A stretch of 5,943 bases of DNA from Clostridia bacterium (GCA_900763035.1 CAAFIS010000173.1:1-5943); one strand, 5' to 3'; counted from the first letter of the stretch, positions 1 through 5,399 are shown. The notes: generated by a model not told the origin, from the sequence alone. Program-made: numbers and translations.

Positions 1-24
1 AAGCGGAGCGGAGAGAGGAAACGG

Positions 25-786
25 ATGGCAGAAAACGAACCGAGAACGGCAAAGGCCGCGGCTGCGACGCAGCTCGCCGGGGATGCGGCCGCGGCGCCGT
101 ACCCGGCACCGGCGGACGGGGCGGACGATCTGACCGCGGCGCTGTCGGCGCTGTTTTTGTTCAACGGGCTGACGGCAGAGGAAAAAGCGGTGCTTATCCG
201 TGCCGGGCAGATTCGGCGGCAGAGCGTCGCGCGCGGGACGACGGTATTCGACCGCGACCGCGCGGAGCAGGCGCTGGTGCTGGTGCTGGACGGGCGGCTG
301 CAGGTGCTGCAGGGGCGTGTGGTGATGAACGAGCTATGCGCCGGGCAAGTGTTCGGTGCGGCGGCGCTGTTCGACACGACGTGCGGAGAAGGCGGACGGC
401 CGTATCCGTCGACGGTGAAGGCGGCGACGGATGCCCGACTGGCCTTTATCCCACAGGCGACGGTGACCGCGTGGATGCGGCTCTGTCCGCCGGTGGCGGA
501 GAACTACATCCGCTTTTTGTCCGGGCGGATCCGTTTCCTCAACCGTCGACTGACCACGCTGACCGCCGGGCAGGCGGACGACCGTCTGTGGCGTTGGCTG
601 ACGGCCCATCGCGCGCCGGACGGCACGGTGGTCCTGCCGGGCGGGATGACCGCACTGGCCGGGACGCTCGGCGTTGGGCGGTCGAGCCTCTATCGCTCGC
701 TGGATGCGCTGATCGAGGAGGGACGGATCGTGCGCCGTGATCGGCACACGTTCCTGATCGAAGGCTCCGCTATGGCGGAGGAATGA
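25..786 (+). CDS. Crp/Fnr-family transcriptional regulator, first gene of an ABC importer operon
   Basis: A 253-residue cytoplasmic DNA-binding regulator. Residues about 1-40 are an Ala/Pro-rich, probably disordered extension. Residues about 42-150 fit a cyclic-nucleotide-binding-type beta-roll (FLFNGLTAEEKAVL, then VLVLDGRLQVLQG at 86-98 and the segment around GQVFGAAALF at 107-116). Residues about 155-182 form the dimerisation helix. Residues about 208-240 are a winged helix-turn-helix (LAGTLGVGRSSLYRSLDAL, then EEGRIVRR). In Crp, cAMP is held by a Glu in the GELG turn and a later Arg; here the turn reads GQVFG and no equivalent Arg is obvious, so cAMP is an unlikely ligand. The three cysteines (105, 120, 154) do not form an Fnr-type N-terminal iron-sulfur motif. 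The start is set by AGAGAGG at 12-18, six bases before ATG. The gene ends 15 bases before the substrate-binding protein, so it probably controls that importer and perhaps itself. The family is secure; the effector is unknown. Confidence 0.88.
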   Translation: MAENEPRTAKAAAATQLAGDAAAAPYPAPADGADDLTAALSALFLFNGLTAEEKAVLIRAGQIRRQSVARGTTVFDRDRAEQALVLVLDGRLQVLQGRVVMNELCAGQVFGAAALFDTTCGEGGRPYPSTVKAATDARLAFIPQATVTAWMRLCPPVAENYIRFLSGRIRFLNRRLTTLTAGQADDRLWRWLTAHRAPDGTVVLPGGMTALAGTLGVGRSSLYRSLDALIEEGRIVRRDRHTFLIEGSAMAEE

Positions 787-801
787 AAGGATGGACGAAC
801 G

Positions 802-1812
802 ATGAAGAAAAGGAATATTTTAGCTTTGGCCGCGGCGGCCGTGCTGCTGCTGGCTGCGCTGTGCGGCTGCGGTGCGCAGACCGATCCGGCGCCGGAAAGC
901 AGCACGCCTGCGCCGCGCACGCCGGTGAAGGTGAGCGCGATCGCCGGGCCGACCGGCATCGGTCTGGTCGATCTGATGGACAAAAATGATGCGGGCAAGA
1001 GTGCGAACGACTACACCGTCACGATCGTGACCGATCCGCAGCAGGCGGTAGCTGCGATCGTCAACGGGAGCGCGGACATCGCGGCCGTGCCGACGAACCT
1101 TGCCTCCGCGCTGTACAAAAAGACCGAGGGCAAGGTGCAGGTGCTGGCGGTGAACACGCTGGGCGTGCTGCACATTTTGGAGAACGGCGACACGATCAAA
1201 AGCGTGACCGATCTGAAGGGCAAAACGATCTATTCCACCGGTAAGGCGGCAAACCCGGAATACGTGCTGCGCTTCGTACTGGAGAAGAACGGCATCGACC
1301 CCGATAAGGACGTGAAGCTGGAGTTCGTAGAGGATAACGACACGCTGGGCACGCTGCTGACGAACGGCACGGCCGACGTGGCGATGGTGCCGCAGCCGAA
1401 GGCGACCGCCTGCATGGCCGCGTCCGATACCGTGCGCAGCGCCTTGGACATGACCGCCGAATGGAAAAAGGTCGCGGGCGGCGAGAGCGAGCTGATGATG
1501 GGCTGCGTCGTGGCACGCACCGCCTTCGTGCAGGAGAACGCGGCGGCAGTCAAGGCGTTTTTGACCGAGTATGAGGTATCGATCAAGGCAGTCAACGCCG
1601 ATCCGGCCGCAGCCGGTACGCTGTGCGAGCGGTATCAGATCATCCCGAAGGCCGCCATCGCACAGAAAGCGATCCCCGCCTGCAACCTGACCTTCGTGGC
1701 CGGTGCACAGATGAAAACACAGCTTGGCGGATACCTGAACGTGCTGTTCGGCTATTCGCCCGCCGCCGTGGGCGGCGCGCTGCCGGACGATGCGTTCTAT
1801 TATGCCGGATAA
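802..1812 (+). CDS. ABC importer substrate-binding lipoprotein, NMT1/THI5-like (NitT/TauT type)
   Basis: A 336-residue extracellular binding protein anchored to the outer face of the membrane. Residues 1-22 are a lipoprotein signal peptide (MKKRN, then a hydrophobic Ala/Leu core); the best lipobox is LCGC with the lipidated Cys at 23. A Pro/Ser/Thr linker (about 25-41) leads into a two-lobed periplasmic-binding-protein fold. Visible family features are GPTGIG at 49-54, ADIAAVPTNLAS at 91-102, DLKGKTIY at 137-144, ADVAMVPQP at 191-199 and a C-terminal ALPDDAFYY. This pattern matches NMT1/THI5 and SsuA/TauA-like proteins, which carry nitrate, sulfonates, taurine or pyrimidine precursors. I recall close relatives in Clostridia with no assigned substrate. 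AAAGGA at 786-791 serves the ATG at spacing 10. The 3' end overlaps the permease start, which suggests translational coupling. The transport role is well supported; the substrate cannot be read from the sequence. Confidence 0.9.
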   Translation: MKKRNILALAAAAVLLLAALCGCGAQTDPAPESSTPAPRTPVKVSAIAGPTGIGLVDLMDKNDAGKSANDYTVTIVTDPQQAVAAIVNGSADIAAVPTNLASALYKKTEGKVQVLAVNTLGVLHILENGDTIKSVTDLKGKTIYSTGKAANPEYVLRFVLEKNGIDPDKDVKLEFVEDNDTLGTLLTNGTADVAMVPQPKATACMAASDTVRSALDMTAEWKKVAGGESELMMGCVVARTAFVQENAAAVKAFLTEYEVSIKAVNADPAAAGTLCERYQIIPKAAIAQKAIPACNLTFVAGAQMKTQLGGYLNVLFGYSPAAVGGALPDDAFYYAG

Positions 1813-2554
1813 GCCGCTCAAAAAGGCTTTGACCGCGGCCGGGGCCTTGGCGTTCTGGCTGCTGATCTGGTGGGCGGTCAGCCTGATCGTTTCGCAGGAG
1901 CTGCTGCTGCCCTCGCCGTGGCGCGTCGCACAGACGCTGCTGCGGATGTGGGGCACGGCGGCGTTCTGGCGGGCGGTGGCGCTGTCGCTGCTGCGGGTGG
2001 TGTGCGGGTTTTTATCCGCTATCGCTGTCGGGACGCTGCTGGCCTTGCTGACGGCGCGAAATGCGCTGCTGCGCACGCTGCTGCGTCCGCTGCTGTACAC
2101 CGTGCGCGCCGTGCCTGTGGCCTCGTTCATCATTCTGCTGTACCTATGGATCCGCGTGCAGATCCTGCCCGGCTTCGTGGCGTTTTTGATGGTGCTGCCG
2201 TTGGTGTGGACGAACCTGTCCGAAGGAATCGCGAATACAGACCGCGGGCTGCTGGAGATGGCGCAGGTGTACCGCTTCGGGCGGCTGCGGACGCTGCGCG
2301 AGGTGTGGCTGCCCTCGGTGCGGCCGTATGCCGCAGCGGCGTTTTCGACCGGGCTGGGGTTCGCGTGGAAATCCGGCATCGCCGCCGAGGTGATCTGTGG
2401 GCCGCGAAACGCGATCGGCACGGGGCTGAAAAATGCCAAAGCGTATCTGGAAACGCCGGAGGTGTTCGCGTGGACGGTGACGGTGGTCGTGCTCAGTGTG
2501 CTGCTGGAGCGGCTGCTGCTGCGCCTTGTGCGGAAAGGACGGGCAAAGCCATGA
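1790..2554 (+). CDS. ABC importer permease, BinPDT/SsuC-TauC type
   Basis: A 254-residue inner-membrane permease that would form the homodimeric channel of the importer. Hydrophobic segments lie at about 16-35, 62-88, 104-121, 124-142, 184-204 and 224-246, giving the usual six. The cytoplasmic EAA coupling loop is seen at 156-175, with E-M-A at 156-158, Gly 164 and the terminal WLP at 173-175; it contacts the ATPase. QELLLPSP at 36-43 is typical of the NitT/TauT permease N-terminus. The start is uncertain: ATG 1790 overlaps the binding-protein gene by 23 nt, while ATG 1802 (protein beginning MPDKPLKK) overlaps it by 11 nt. Neither has a clear Shine-Dalgarno site, which fits re-initiation by ribosomes finishing the upstream gene. 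Its TGA overlaps the ATPase start as ATGA. Length is normal for the family. Confidence 0.9.
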   Translation: MRSIMPDKPLKKALTAAGALAFWLLIWWAVSLIVSQELLLPSPWRVAQTLLRMWGTAAFWRAVALSLLRVVCGFLSAIAVGTLLALLTARNALLRTLLRPLLYTVRAVPVASFIILLYLWIRVQILPGFVAFLMVLPLVWTNLSEGIANTDRGLLEMAQVYRFGRLRTLREVWLPSVRPYAAAAFSTGLGFAWKSGIAAEVICGPRNAIGTGLKNAKAYLETPEVFAWTVTVVVLSVLLERLLLRLVRKGRAKP

Positions 2555-3159
2555 CGATCATGCTGGACAGGGTCACGTTTTCCTACGGGCGCGTGCCGGT
2601 GCTGCGCGAGGTGAGCCTGACGCTGCCGGAGCGCGGTGTGGTTTGCCTGTGGGGCGCATCCGGCTGCGGGAAAACGACGGTGCTTCGTCTGCTGGCCGGG
2701 CTGGAAAGGCCGCAGGGCGGGCGCGTGCTGCGGCCGGAGCGGGTGTCCGTGATGTTCCAAGAGGATCGGCTGCTGCCGTGGCGCACCGCCGCCGAGAACG
2801 TGAGCATCGCCGCAGGCTGCCCGCCGGAACAGGCGACGGCATGGCTGCGGCGGCTGGGGATCGACGGCGAACAGGCCGGGGCGCTGCCCTCGGCGCTGAG
2901 CGGCGGACAGGGCCGCCGCGCGGCGCTGGCGCGTGCCTTGGCGTACGAGAGCGATCTGCTGCTGCTGGACGAGCCGTTCACCGGCATGGATGAGGACAGC
3001 CGGGAGGCCGCCGCGGCGCCGATCTTGGCACGTGCCGCACACGTGCCGGTCGTGCTGGTGACGCACGTGGCGGCGGAGGCCGAGCGGCTGTCGGCCGCCC
3101 TCGTGCGCATGGACAGGGCGGACGGAGCGCCCGTTTCGGGCGTGCTTCGTAACGGATAA
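2551..3159 (+). CDS. ABC importer ATP-binding protein, NitT/TauT type, compact
   Basis: A 202-residue cytoplasmic ATPase that would power the permease encoded just upstream. Motifs in order: Walker A GASGCGKTT at 35-43; Q-loop segment FQEDRLLPW at 69-77 (Q70), characteristic of nitrate/sulfonate/taurine-type ATPases; ABC signature LSGGQ at 116-120 followed by GRRAALARAL; Walker B LLLLDEPF at 136-143 with catalytic E141; D-loop GMD at 145-147; switch His172 in LVTH. All catalytic elements are present, so it should be active. It is shorter than the usual roughly 240-260 residues and stops soon after the H-loop, so it lacks the usual C-terminal extension. The ATG overlaps the permease stop as ATGA (2551-2554), and AAAGGA at 2534-2539 is a possible ribosome site. 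It is the last gene of the operon; a terminator follows within 11 nt. Confidence 0.92.
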   Translation: MTIMLDRVTFSYGRVPVLREVSLTLPERGVVCLWGASGCGKTTVLRLLAGLERPQGGRVLRPERVSVMFQEDRLLPWRTAAENVSIAAGCPPEQATAWLRRLGIDGEQAGALPSALSGGQGRRAALARALAYESDLLLLDEPFTGMDEDSREAAAAPILARAAHVPVVLVTHVAAEAERLSAALVRMDRADGAPVSGVLRNG

Positions 3160-3169
3160 AGAAGCATCT

Positions 3170-3210
3170 GCGCTCCCCGGTCGGCAAATGCTGGCCGGGG
3201 AGCGCTTTTT
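3170..3210 (+). terminator. Rho-independent terminator of the ABC importer operon
   Basis: Perfect 11-bp inverted repeat: GCGCTCCCCGG at 3170-3180 pairs with CCGGGGAGCGC at 3195-3205. Further inner pairs (two of them G-U) can extend it to about 16 bp with an AAAT loop at 3186-3189. Five Ts follow at 3206-3210. It begins 11 nt after the ATPase stop codon. Confidence 0.92.
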
Positions 3211-3230
3211 CGTTGATCAAAAACGGATGC

Positions 3231-3259
3231 TTGCCTCCGGCGCGCCGCCATGGTATAAT
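3231..3259 (+). promoter_or_regulatory. Sigma-A type promoter with extended -10
   Basis: The -35 is TTGCCT at 3231-3236 and the -10 is TATAAT at 3254-3259, with a 17-nt spacer and a TG one base before the -10 (3251-3252). Transcription should start near 3266, about 40 nt before the GTG at 3309. It lies just after the operon terminator, so the short gene downstream is an independent unit. Confidence 0.8.
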
Positions 3260-3295
3260 GGTCGGGAACGCTCTTGGAGCATCACCCCGCGGATG

Positions 3296-3301
3296 AGGAG
3301 G
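3296..3301 (+). promoter_or_regulatory. Shine-Dalgarno site that fixes the GTG start at 3309
   Basis: A full AGGAGG, inside GAGGAGGAG (3295-3303), lies seven bases before GTG 3309. This strong site, downstream of a clear promoter, is the main reason to treat the next reading frame as a genuine gene start although the frame later breaks. Confidence 0.75.
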
Positions 3302-3308
3302 AGCGAAG

Positions 3309-3613
3309 GTGAGCGCGATCGGCATCACGCTGCGCCGGGCGGAGGACGGCGGCGATCCGGGGGCGAGCAGGCTGTTCGGCGTGCCGTCCTCGCTGCCCGA
3401 CGGCGGGAAAAGCTGCTGCAGTTCGATCCCTTGGCGGCGGACACGGGGTCCCTTGACGAGACCGATGGGTACGCGTATTTCTTTTTTGGCGCAGATCCGC
3501 GCGATATCGACGGCGTCCGCCCGTTCATCGACCGCTCGTGGGGGCGAAAAACAGGCGATGCGCCCTTGACAAATCACCGAAACTGCGGTAAACTGTTGGG
3601 CGGAGCGTGCTAA
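3309..3613 (+). pseudogene. Short gene with a broken frame, YwqG/DUF1963-like
   Basis: Translation from GTG 3309 gives MSAIGITLRRAEDGG, then ASRLFGVPSSLPDG (to about 3404), after which the frame runs on without sense to a TGA at 3567-3569. A protein-like sequence continues in the -1 frame from about 3407: EKLLQFDPLAADTG, DETDGYAYFFFGADP, RPFIDRSW, ending formally at TAA 3611-3613. One base missing from the G3 run at 3405-3407 would restore LPDGGEKLLQFDP and a product of about 100 residues. The pattern of an LFG-P-LP segment, then LLQFDP, then DGYAYFF resembles YwqG/DUF1963 proteins, which have no established function; I recognise this only tentatively. The tail after IDRSW runs through the rnpB promoter and does not look protein-like, so the true C-terminus may also be altered. 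It could be a decayed gene, a recoded gene or a sequencing error. Confidence 0.5.
3566..3594 (+). promoter_or_regulatory. rnpB promoter
   Basis: A consensus -35 TTGACA at 3566-3571 and a -10 TAAACT at 3589-3594, 17 nt apart. The predicted start, about 3600-3602, coincides with the 5' end of RNase P RNA deduced from the P1 helix. The -35 overlaps the end of the upstream short reading frame: the frame-0 TGA is inside TTGACA. Confidence 0.85.
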
Positions 3614-3937
3614 GCAGCCGCGTGCGCCGCCGGCGCATGAGGAAAGTCCGAGCTCCACAGGGCGGGATAACGGCTAACGGCCGCCGGGGGTGACCCTAGG
3701 GAAAGTGCAACAGAGATATACCGCCGCGCTTTTGCGCGGTAAGGGTGGAAAGGCGAGGTAAGAGCTCACCGGCACGCCGGAGACGGCGTGGCCCTGCAAA
3801 CCCTATCCGGAGCAACGCCGACCGAAGCGATACATTGGCCCGATGTGCTTCAACGGGCGGCTAGAGCCGTTTGGCAACAAACGGTCGAGATAGATGGCTG
3901 CTCACGACAGAACTCGGCTTATCGGCACGCTCCGCCC
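3598..3937 (+). ncRNA. rnpB: RNase P RNA (bacterial type A), catalytic subunit for tRNA 5' maturation
   Basis: The ribozyme that, with the RnpA protein, cleaves 5' leaders from precursor tRNAs. The ends are given by a perfect 13-bp P1 helix (3598-3610 with 3925-3937). Diagnostic conserved blocks are GAGGAAAGTCC at 3639-3649, AGTGCAACAGAGA at 3704-3716, AAGGGTGGAAAGG at 3741-3753, GAGGTAAGAGCTCACCG at 3755-3771, CCGGAGCAA at 3807-3815 and ACAGAACTCGGCTTAT at 3907-3922. Local helices are clear: a P12-like hairpin CCGCGC-TTTT-GCGCGG at 3724-3739, a P17-like stem GAAGC/GCTTC around 3824-3851, and a P18-like hairpin with a GCAA tetraloop (3867-3884). The order of helices fits type A rather than the Bacillus type B. 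The region expected to carry the GGU that pairs with the tRNA CCA end reads GGGCGG (3855-3860), which is unusual. It has its own promoter and probable terminator. Confidence 0.97.
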
Positions 3938-3948
3938 TTTGATCAGCG

Positions 3949-4000
3949 GCTCCCGGACGCGGCGCATCCGTGCGTCCGGGGGCTTTGCGCGTGTTTTTTT
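3949..4000 (+). terminator. Probable rnpB terminator
   Basis: CCCGGACGC at 3952-3960 pairs perfectly with GCGTCCGGG at 3972-3980 around an 11-nt loop; three more outer pairs including one G-U (3949-3951 with 3981-3983) are possible. Seven Ts follow at 3994-4000. The T run begins about 10 nt beyond the stem, further than in an ideal terminator, so confidence is moderate. Confidence 0.68.
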
Positions 4001-4032
4001 GCCGTGCTTCGGCACGGCCGGCACACGGCCGG
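4001..4032 (+). repeat. C(UUCG)G hairpin overlapping a 9-bp direct repeat
   Basis: GCCGTGC (4001-4007), loop TTCG (4008-4011) and GCACGGC (4012-4018) form a perfect 7-bp hairpin capped by the exceptionally stable C(UUCG)G tetraloop. CACGGCCGG occurs at 4013-4021 and again at 4024-4032, separated by two bases, so the right arm could also take part in another pairing. It lies directly after the T7 run of the rnpB terminator and has no T run of its own. Role unknown; it may protect a 3' end or act as a leader element. Confidence 0.6.
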
Positions 4033-4053
4033 TAAAAAGCGAAAAAACCGTGC

Positions 4054-4075
4054 TATACGGCCGAAACACCGTATA
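4054..4075. promoter_or_regulatory. 7-bp inverted repeat upstream of the DivIVA-like gene
   Basis: TATACGG at 4054-4060 and CCGTATA at 4069-4075 form a perfect inverted repeat with an 8-nt spacer, ending 22 nt before ATG 4098. The surrounding 4033-4085 is the only AT-rich part of the spacer and holds -10-like sequences (TATACG, TATACA), but I find no matching -35. It could be an operator, a small mRNA hairpin or part of a weak promoter. Confidence 0.35.
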
Positions 4076-4097
4076 CATATATCAAGGCAGGGAACGA

Positions 4098-4982
4098 ATG
4101 ACCGGAAAGGCAGGTCGATCGGCGATGGAGGAGAAAGGCGTGTTCCGTACCGCGCTGGGCGGGTTCAACAAAAGTGACGTGCTCGGCTATATCGACCGGA
4201 TCACGGCGGAATGGGACGAGGAGCGGCAGCGGCTGACGCAGGCCGCCGAAACGGCCGAAGCAGCGAGCGAGGAAGCGCGGGACGAGGCACTGCGCCTGCG
4301 CGGCGAGAACGAAGCGCTGCGCGGCGACGCGGAGAGCGCCCGTGCCGCGCAGACGGCGGCCGACGAGGCAGCGCAGGCGCTGCGGCAGGAGAACGAGCGG
4401 CAGAGCGCGGAGCTGACGGCGGCATCGGCTGCCCGCGACGCGCTGCAGGCGGCCGCGGACGAGAGCGCGAAGGAGCAGGAGAGCCTGCGGCAGCGGCTGA
4501 GCGTGCTGCAGCAGGCCGCCGACAAGCTGCGCCGTCAGCTGGCGCAAGAGCAGGAGAAGAACCGCTCCGCCGTAGCGGAGATGATGGCGGCCGAGGATCG
4601 GCTGTCCGCCTGTCGGGACGAAACGGAGGCCCTGCGCGAGCGGTTGGGCCGCGCCGAGGAGCGGCAGCAGCGCTTTACCGCGCTGTTCGGGCAGGAGGAT
4701 GCGCTTTGCGACCGTCTGGAGCAGATCGTGCAGCCGGCGGCGGCCGACGCCTATGCCGGTGCGGCCGGGGTGCTGGATGACACCGATGCCGCCCTGCACG
4801 CGATGCTGGCGCGATTGGGCGAGCTATGCGAGCAGATCGAGCAGCGCCGCGGGGTGCTGGCAGCCGGACGCAGCGAGAACGAGCGGCGGCTGCACGACGC
4901 GATCCGCGCGCTGCTGGCCGGACCGGATGCGGCGGACGGGCCCGACGGCGCAGCCGGCGATGCGGCCCGCTTTTTTCGCTGA
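4098..4982 (+). CDS. DivIVA/GpsB-like coiled-coil protein, C-terminus probably lost to a frameshift
   Basis: A 294-residue protein as read. Residues 16-35 (VFRTALGGFNKSDVLGYIDR) match the DivIVA/GpsB N-terminal lipid-binding and dimerisation segment: Phe-Arg, then Gly-aromatic, then a V-x-x-(Y/F)-(I/L) helix. Residues about 36-195 are a nearly continuous Glu/Ala/Arg/Gln-rich coiled coil without Pro. A second helical region spans about 198-273, and the end is low-complexity Gly/Asp/Ala. DivIVA-family proteins are cytoplasmic scaffolds at curved membrane or division sites in Firmicutes; a division or polarity role here is inference. ATG 4098 has AGGGA at 4089-4093 (spacing 4); ATG 4125 (MEEKGVFR) is a good alternative. 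The stop follows immediately after a T6 run (4971-4976), and a plausible C-terminal tail continues in the +1 frame, so the intact product would have about 340 residues. It is preceded by rnpB and followed by a ydbC-like gene. Confidence 0.75.
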   Translation: MTGKAGRSAMEEKGVFRTALGGFNKSDVLGYIDRITAEWDEERQRLTQAAETAEAASEEARDEALRLRGENEALRGDAESARAAQTAADEAAQALRQENERQSAELTAASAARDALQAAADESAKEQESLRQRLSVLQQAADKLRRQLAQEQEKNRSAVAEMMAAEDRLSACRDETEALRERLGRAEERQQRFTALFGQEDALCDRLEQIVQPAAADAYAGAAGVLDDTDAALHAMLARLGELCEQIEQRRGVLAAGRSENERRLHDAIRALLAGPDAADGPDGAAGDAARFFR

Positions 4983-5121
4983 TCCGCCCGCCCCGGGCAG
5001 TGATCGCGCGGGGAACAAGGGCGGTGCCGGAAAGCGTATACCGGGGGCGGCCCGCCGCCGACGGGAAAAACGCGCCGACGGGCTGCTGATGCGGCTGGCG
5101 GCGTGGCTGCTGGGCGAGTGA
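4978..5121 (+). other. Out-of-frame C-terminal tail of the DivIVA-like gene
   Basis: Reading on in the +1 frame from the T6 run gives 47 residues starting ADPPAPGSDRAG, followed by a basic stretch AARRRREKR and an amphipathic helix-like end GLLMRLAAWLLGE, then TGA at 5119-5121. Codons are GC-rich at third positions, like the upstream gene, and no other start or ribosome site precedes it. Removing one T joins it to the DivIVA-like protein without disruption. A basic segment followed by a hydrophobic/amphipathic C-terminus would suit a membrane-associated scaffold. It is therefore best seen as the real 3' end of the preceding gene, separated by an indel, recoding or a sequencing error. Confidence 0.6.
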
Positions 5122-5174
5122 CGCGCACCGTGAACGAAACGATGAGAACCGACAAGAAAAAGGAGAATGGATCG

Positions 5175-5396
5175 ATGGCTGAACTGAAGTATGAGATCGT
5201 AAAGGAATGCGGCGTGCTGTCGCAGTCGCCCACCGGCTGGACGAAAGAGCTGAATTTGGTGAGCTGGAACGACCGCGCCCCCAAATACGATCTGCGCGAC
5301 TGGGCGCCGGATCATGCCAAGATGGGCAAGGGCGTGACGATCTCGTCCGACGAGATCATCCTGCTGCGCGATCTGCTCAACGAGCTGGATCTGTAA
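5175..5396 (+). CDS. YdbC/PC4-like single-stranded nucleic-acid-binding protein
   Basis: A 73-residue cytoplasmic protein. It reads as the YdbC family, bacterial relatives of the eukaryotic PC4/Sub1 coactivator fold; Lactococcus YdbC is known to bind single-stranded DNA as a homodimer. The segments seen are KYEIVKECGVLS (a beta-strand start), GWTKELNLVSWND with Trp and Lys expected at the binding face, PKYDLRDWAPDHAKMGKGVTIS, and a C-terminal helix EIILLRDLLNEL that would make the dimer interface. Length is normal for the family. The start is fixed by AGGAG at 5161-5165, nine bases before ATG 5175; an in-frame extension upstream to 5103 lacks a ribosome site and is low-complexity. It sits 54 nt before uppP with a hairpin between. 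No clear promoter is seen, so it may be co-transcribed with the DivIVA-like gene. A role in DNA repair or transcription is inference. Confidence 0.85.
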   Translation: MAELKYEIVKECGVLSQSPTGWTKELNLVSWNDRAPKYDLRDWAPDHAKMGKGVTISSDEIILLRDLLNELDL

Positions 5397-5399
5397 GAC

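Noticed and set aside
1870..2550. Upstream extension of the ATPase reading frame to 1870
   Set aside because: It lies over the permease gene in another frame and encodes Gly/Ala/Arg-rich nonsense; the ATP-binding fold begins at ATG 2551, which overlaps the permease stop.
820..3066. 748-codon open frame on the minus strand across the ABC operon
   Set aside because: It is antisense to three genes with complete family motifs, its product is rich in His/Arg/Gln without recognisable domains, and such long shadows are common in GC-rich genes.
3188..3308. ATG start at 3188 for the frame carrying LLQFDP
   Set aside because: The ATG is inside the terminator hairpin, upstream of the promoter at 3231-3259, and the intervening residues are not protein-like; GTG 3309 has the ribosome site.
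4001..4018. UUCG hairpin as a minus-strand terminator
   Set aside because: On the minus strand the stem would be followed by an A run, not T, and no convincing minus-strand gene ends here.
3788..4177. Open frames across the RNase P RNA and its spacer (3788-4177 and the 3894-4097 extension of the DivIVA-like frame)
   Set aside because: They cover rnpB structure and terminator sequence and have no ribosome site; the DivIVA-like start is at 4098 or 4125.
4053..4799. Long minus-strand and alternate plus frames over the coiled-coil gene
   Set aside because: Repetitive GAG/GCG/CGG codons of the coiled coil open other frames; their products are Arg/Ser/Ala or Leu/Arg low-complexity.
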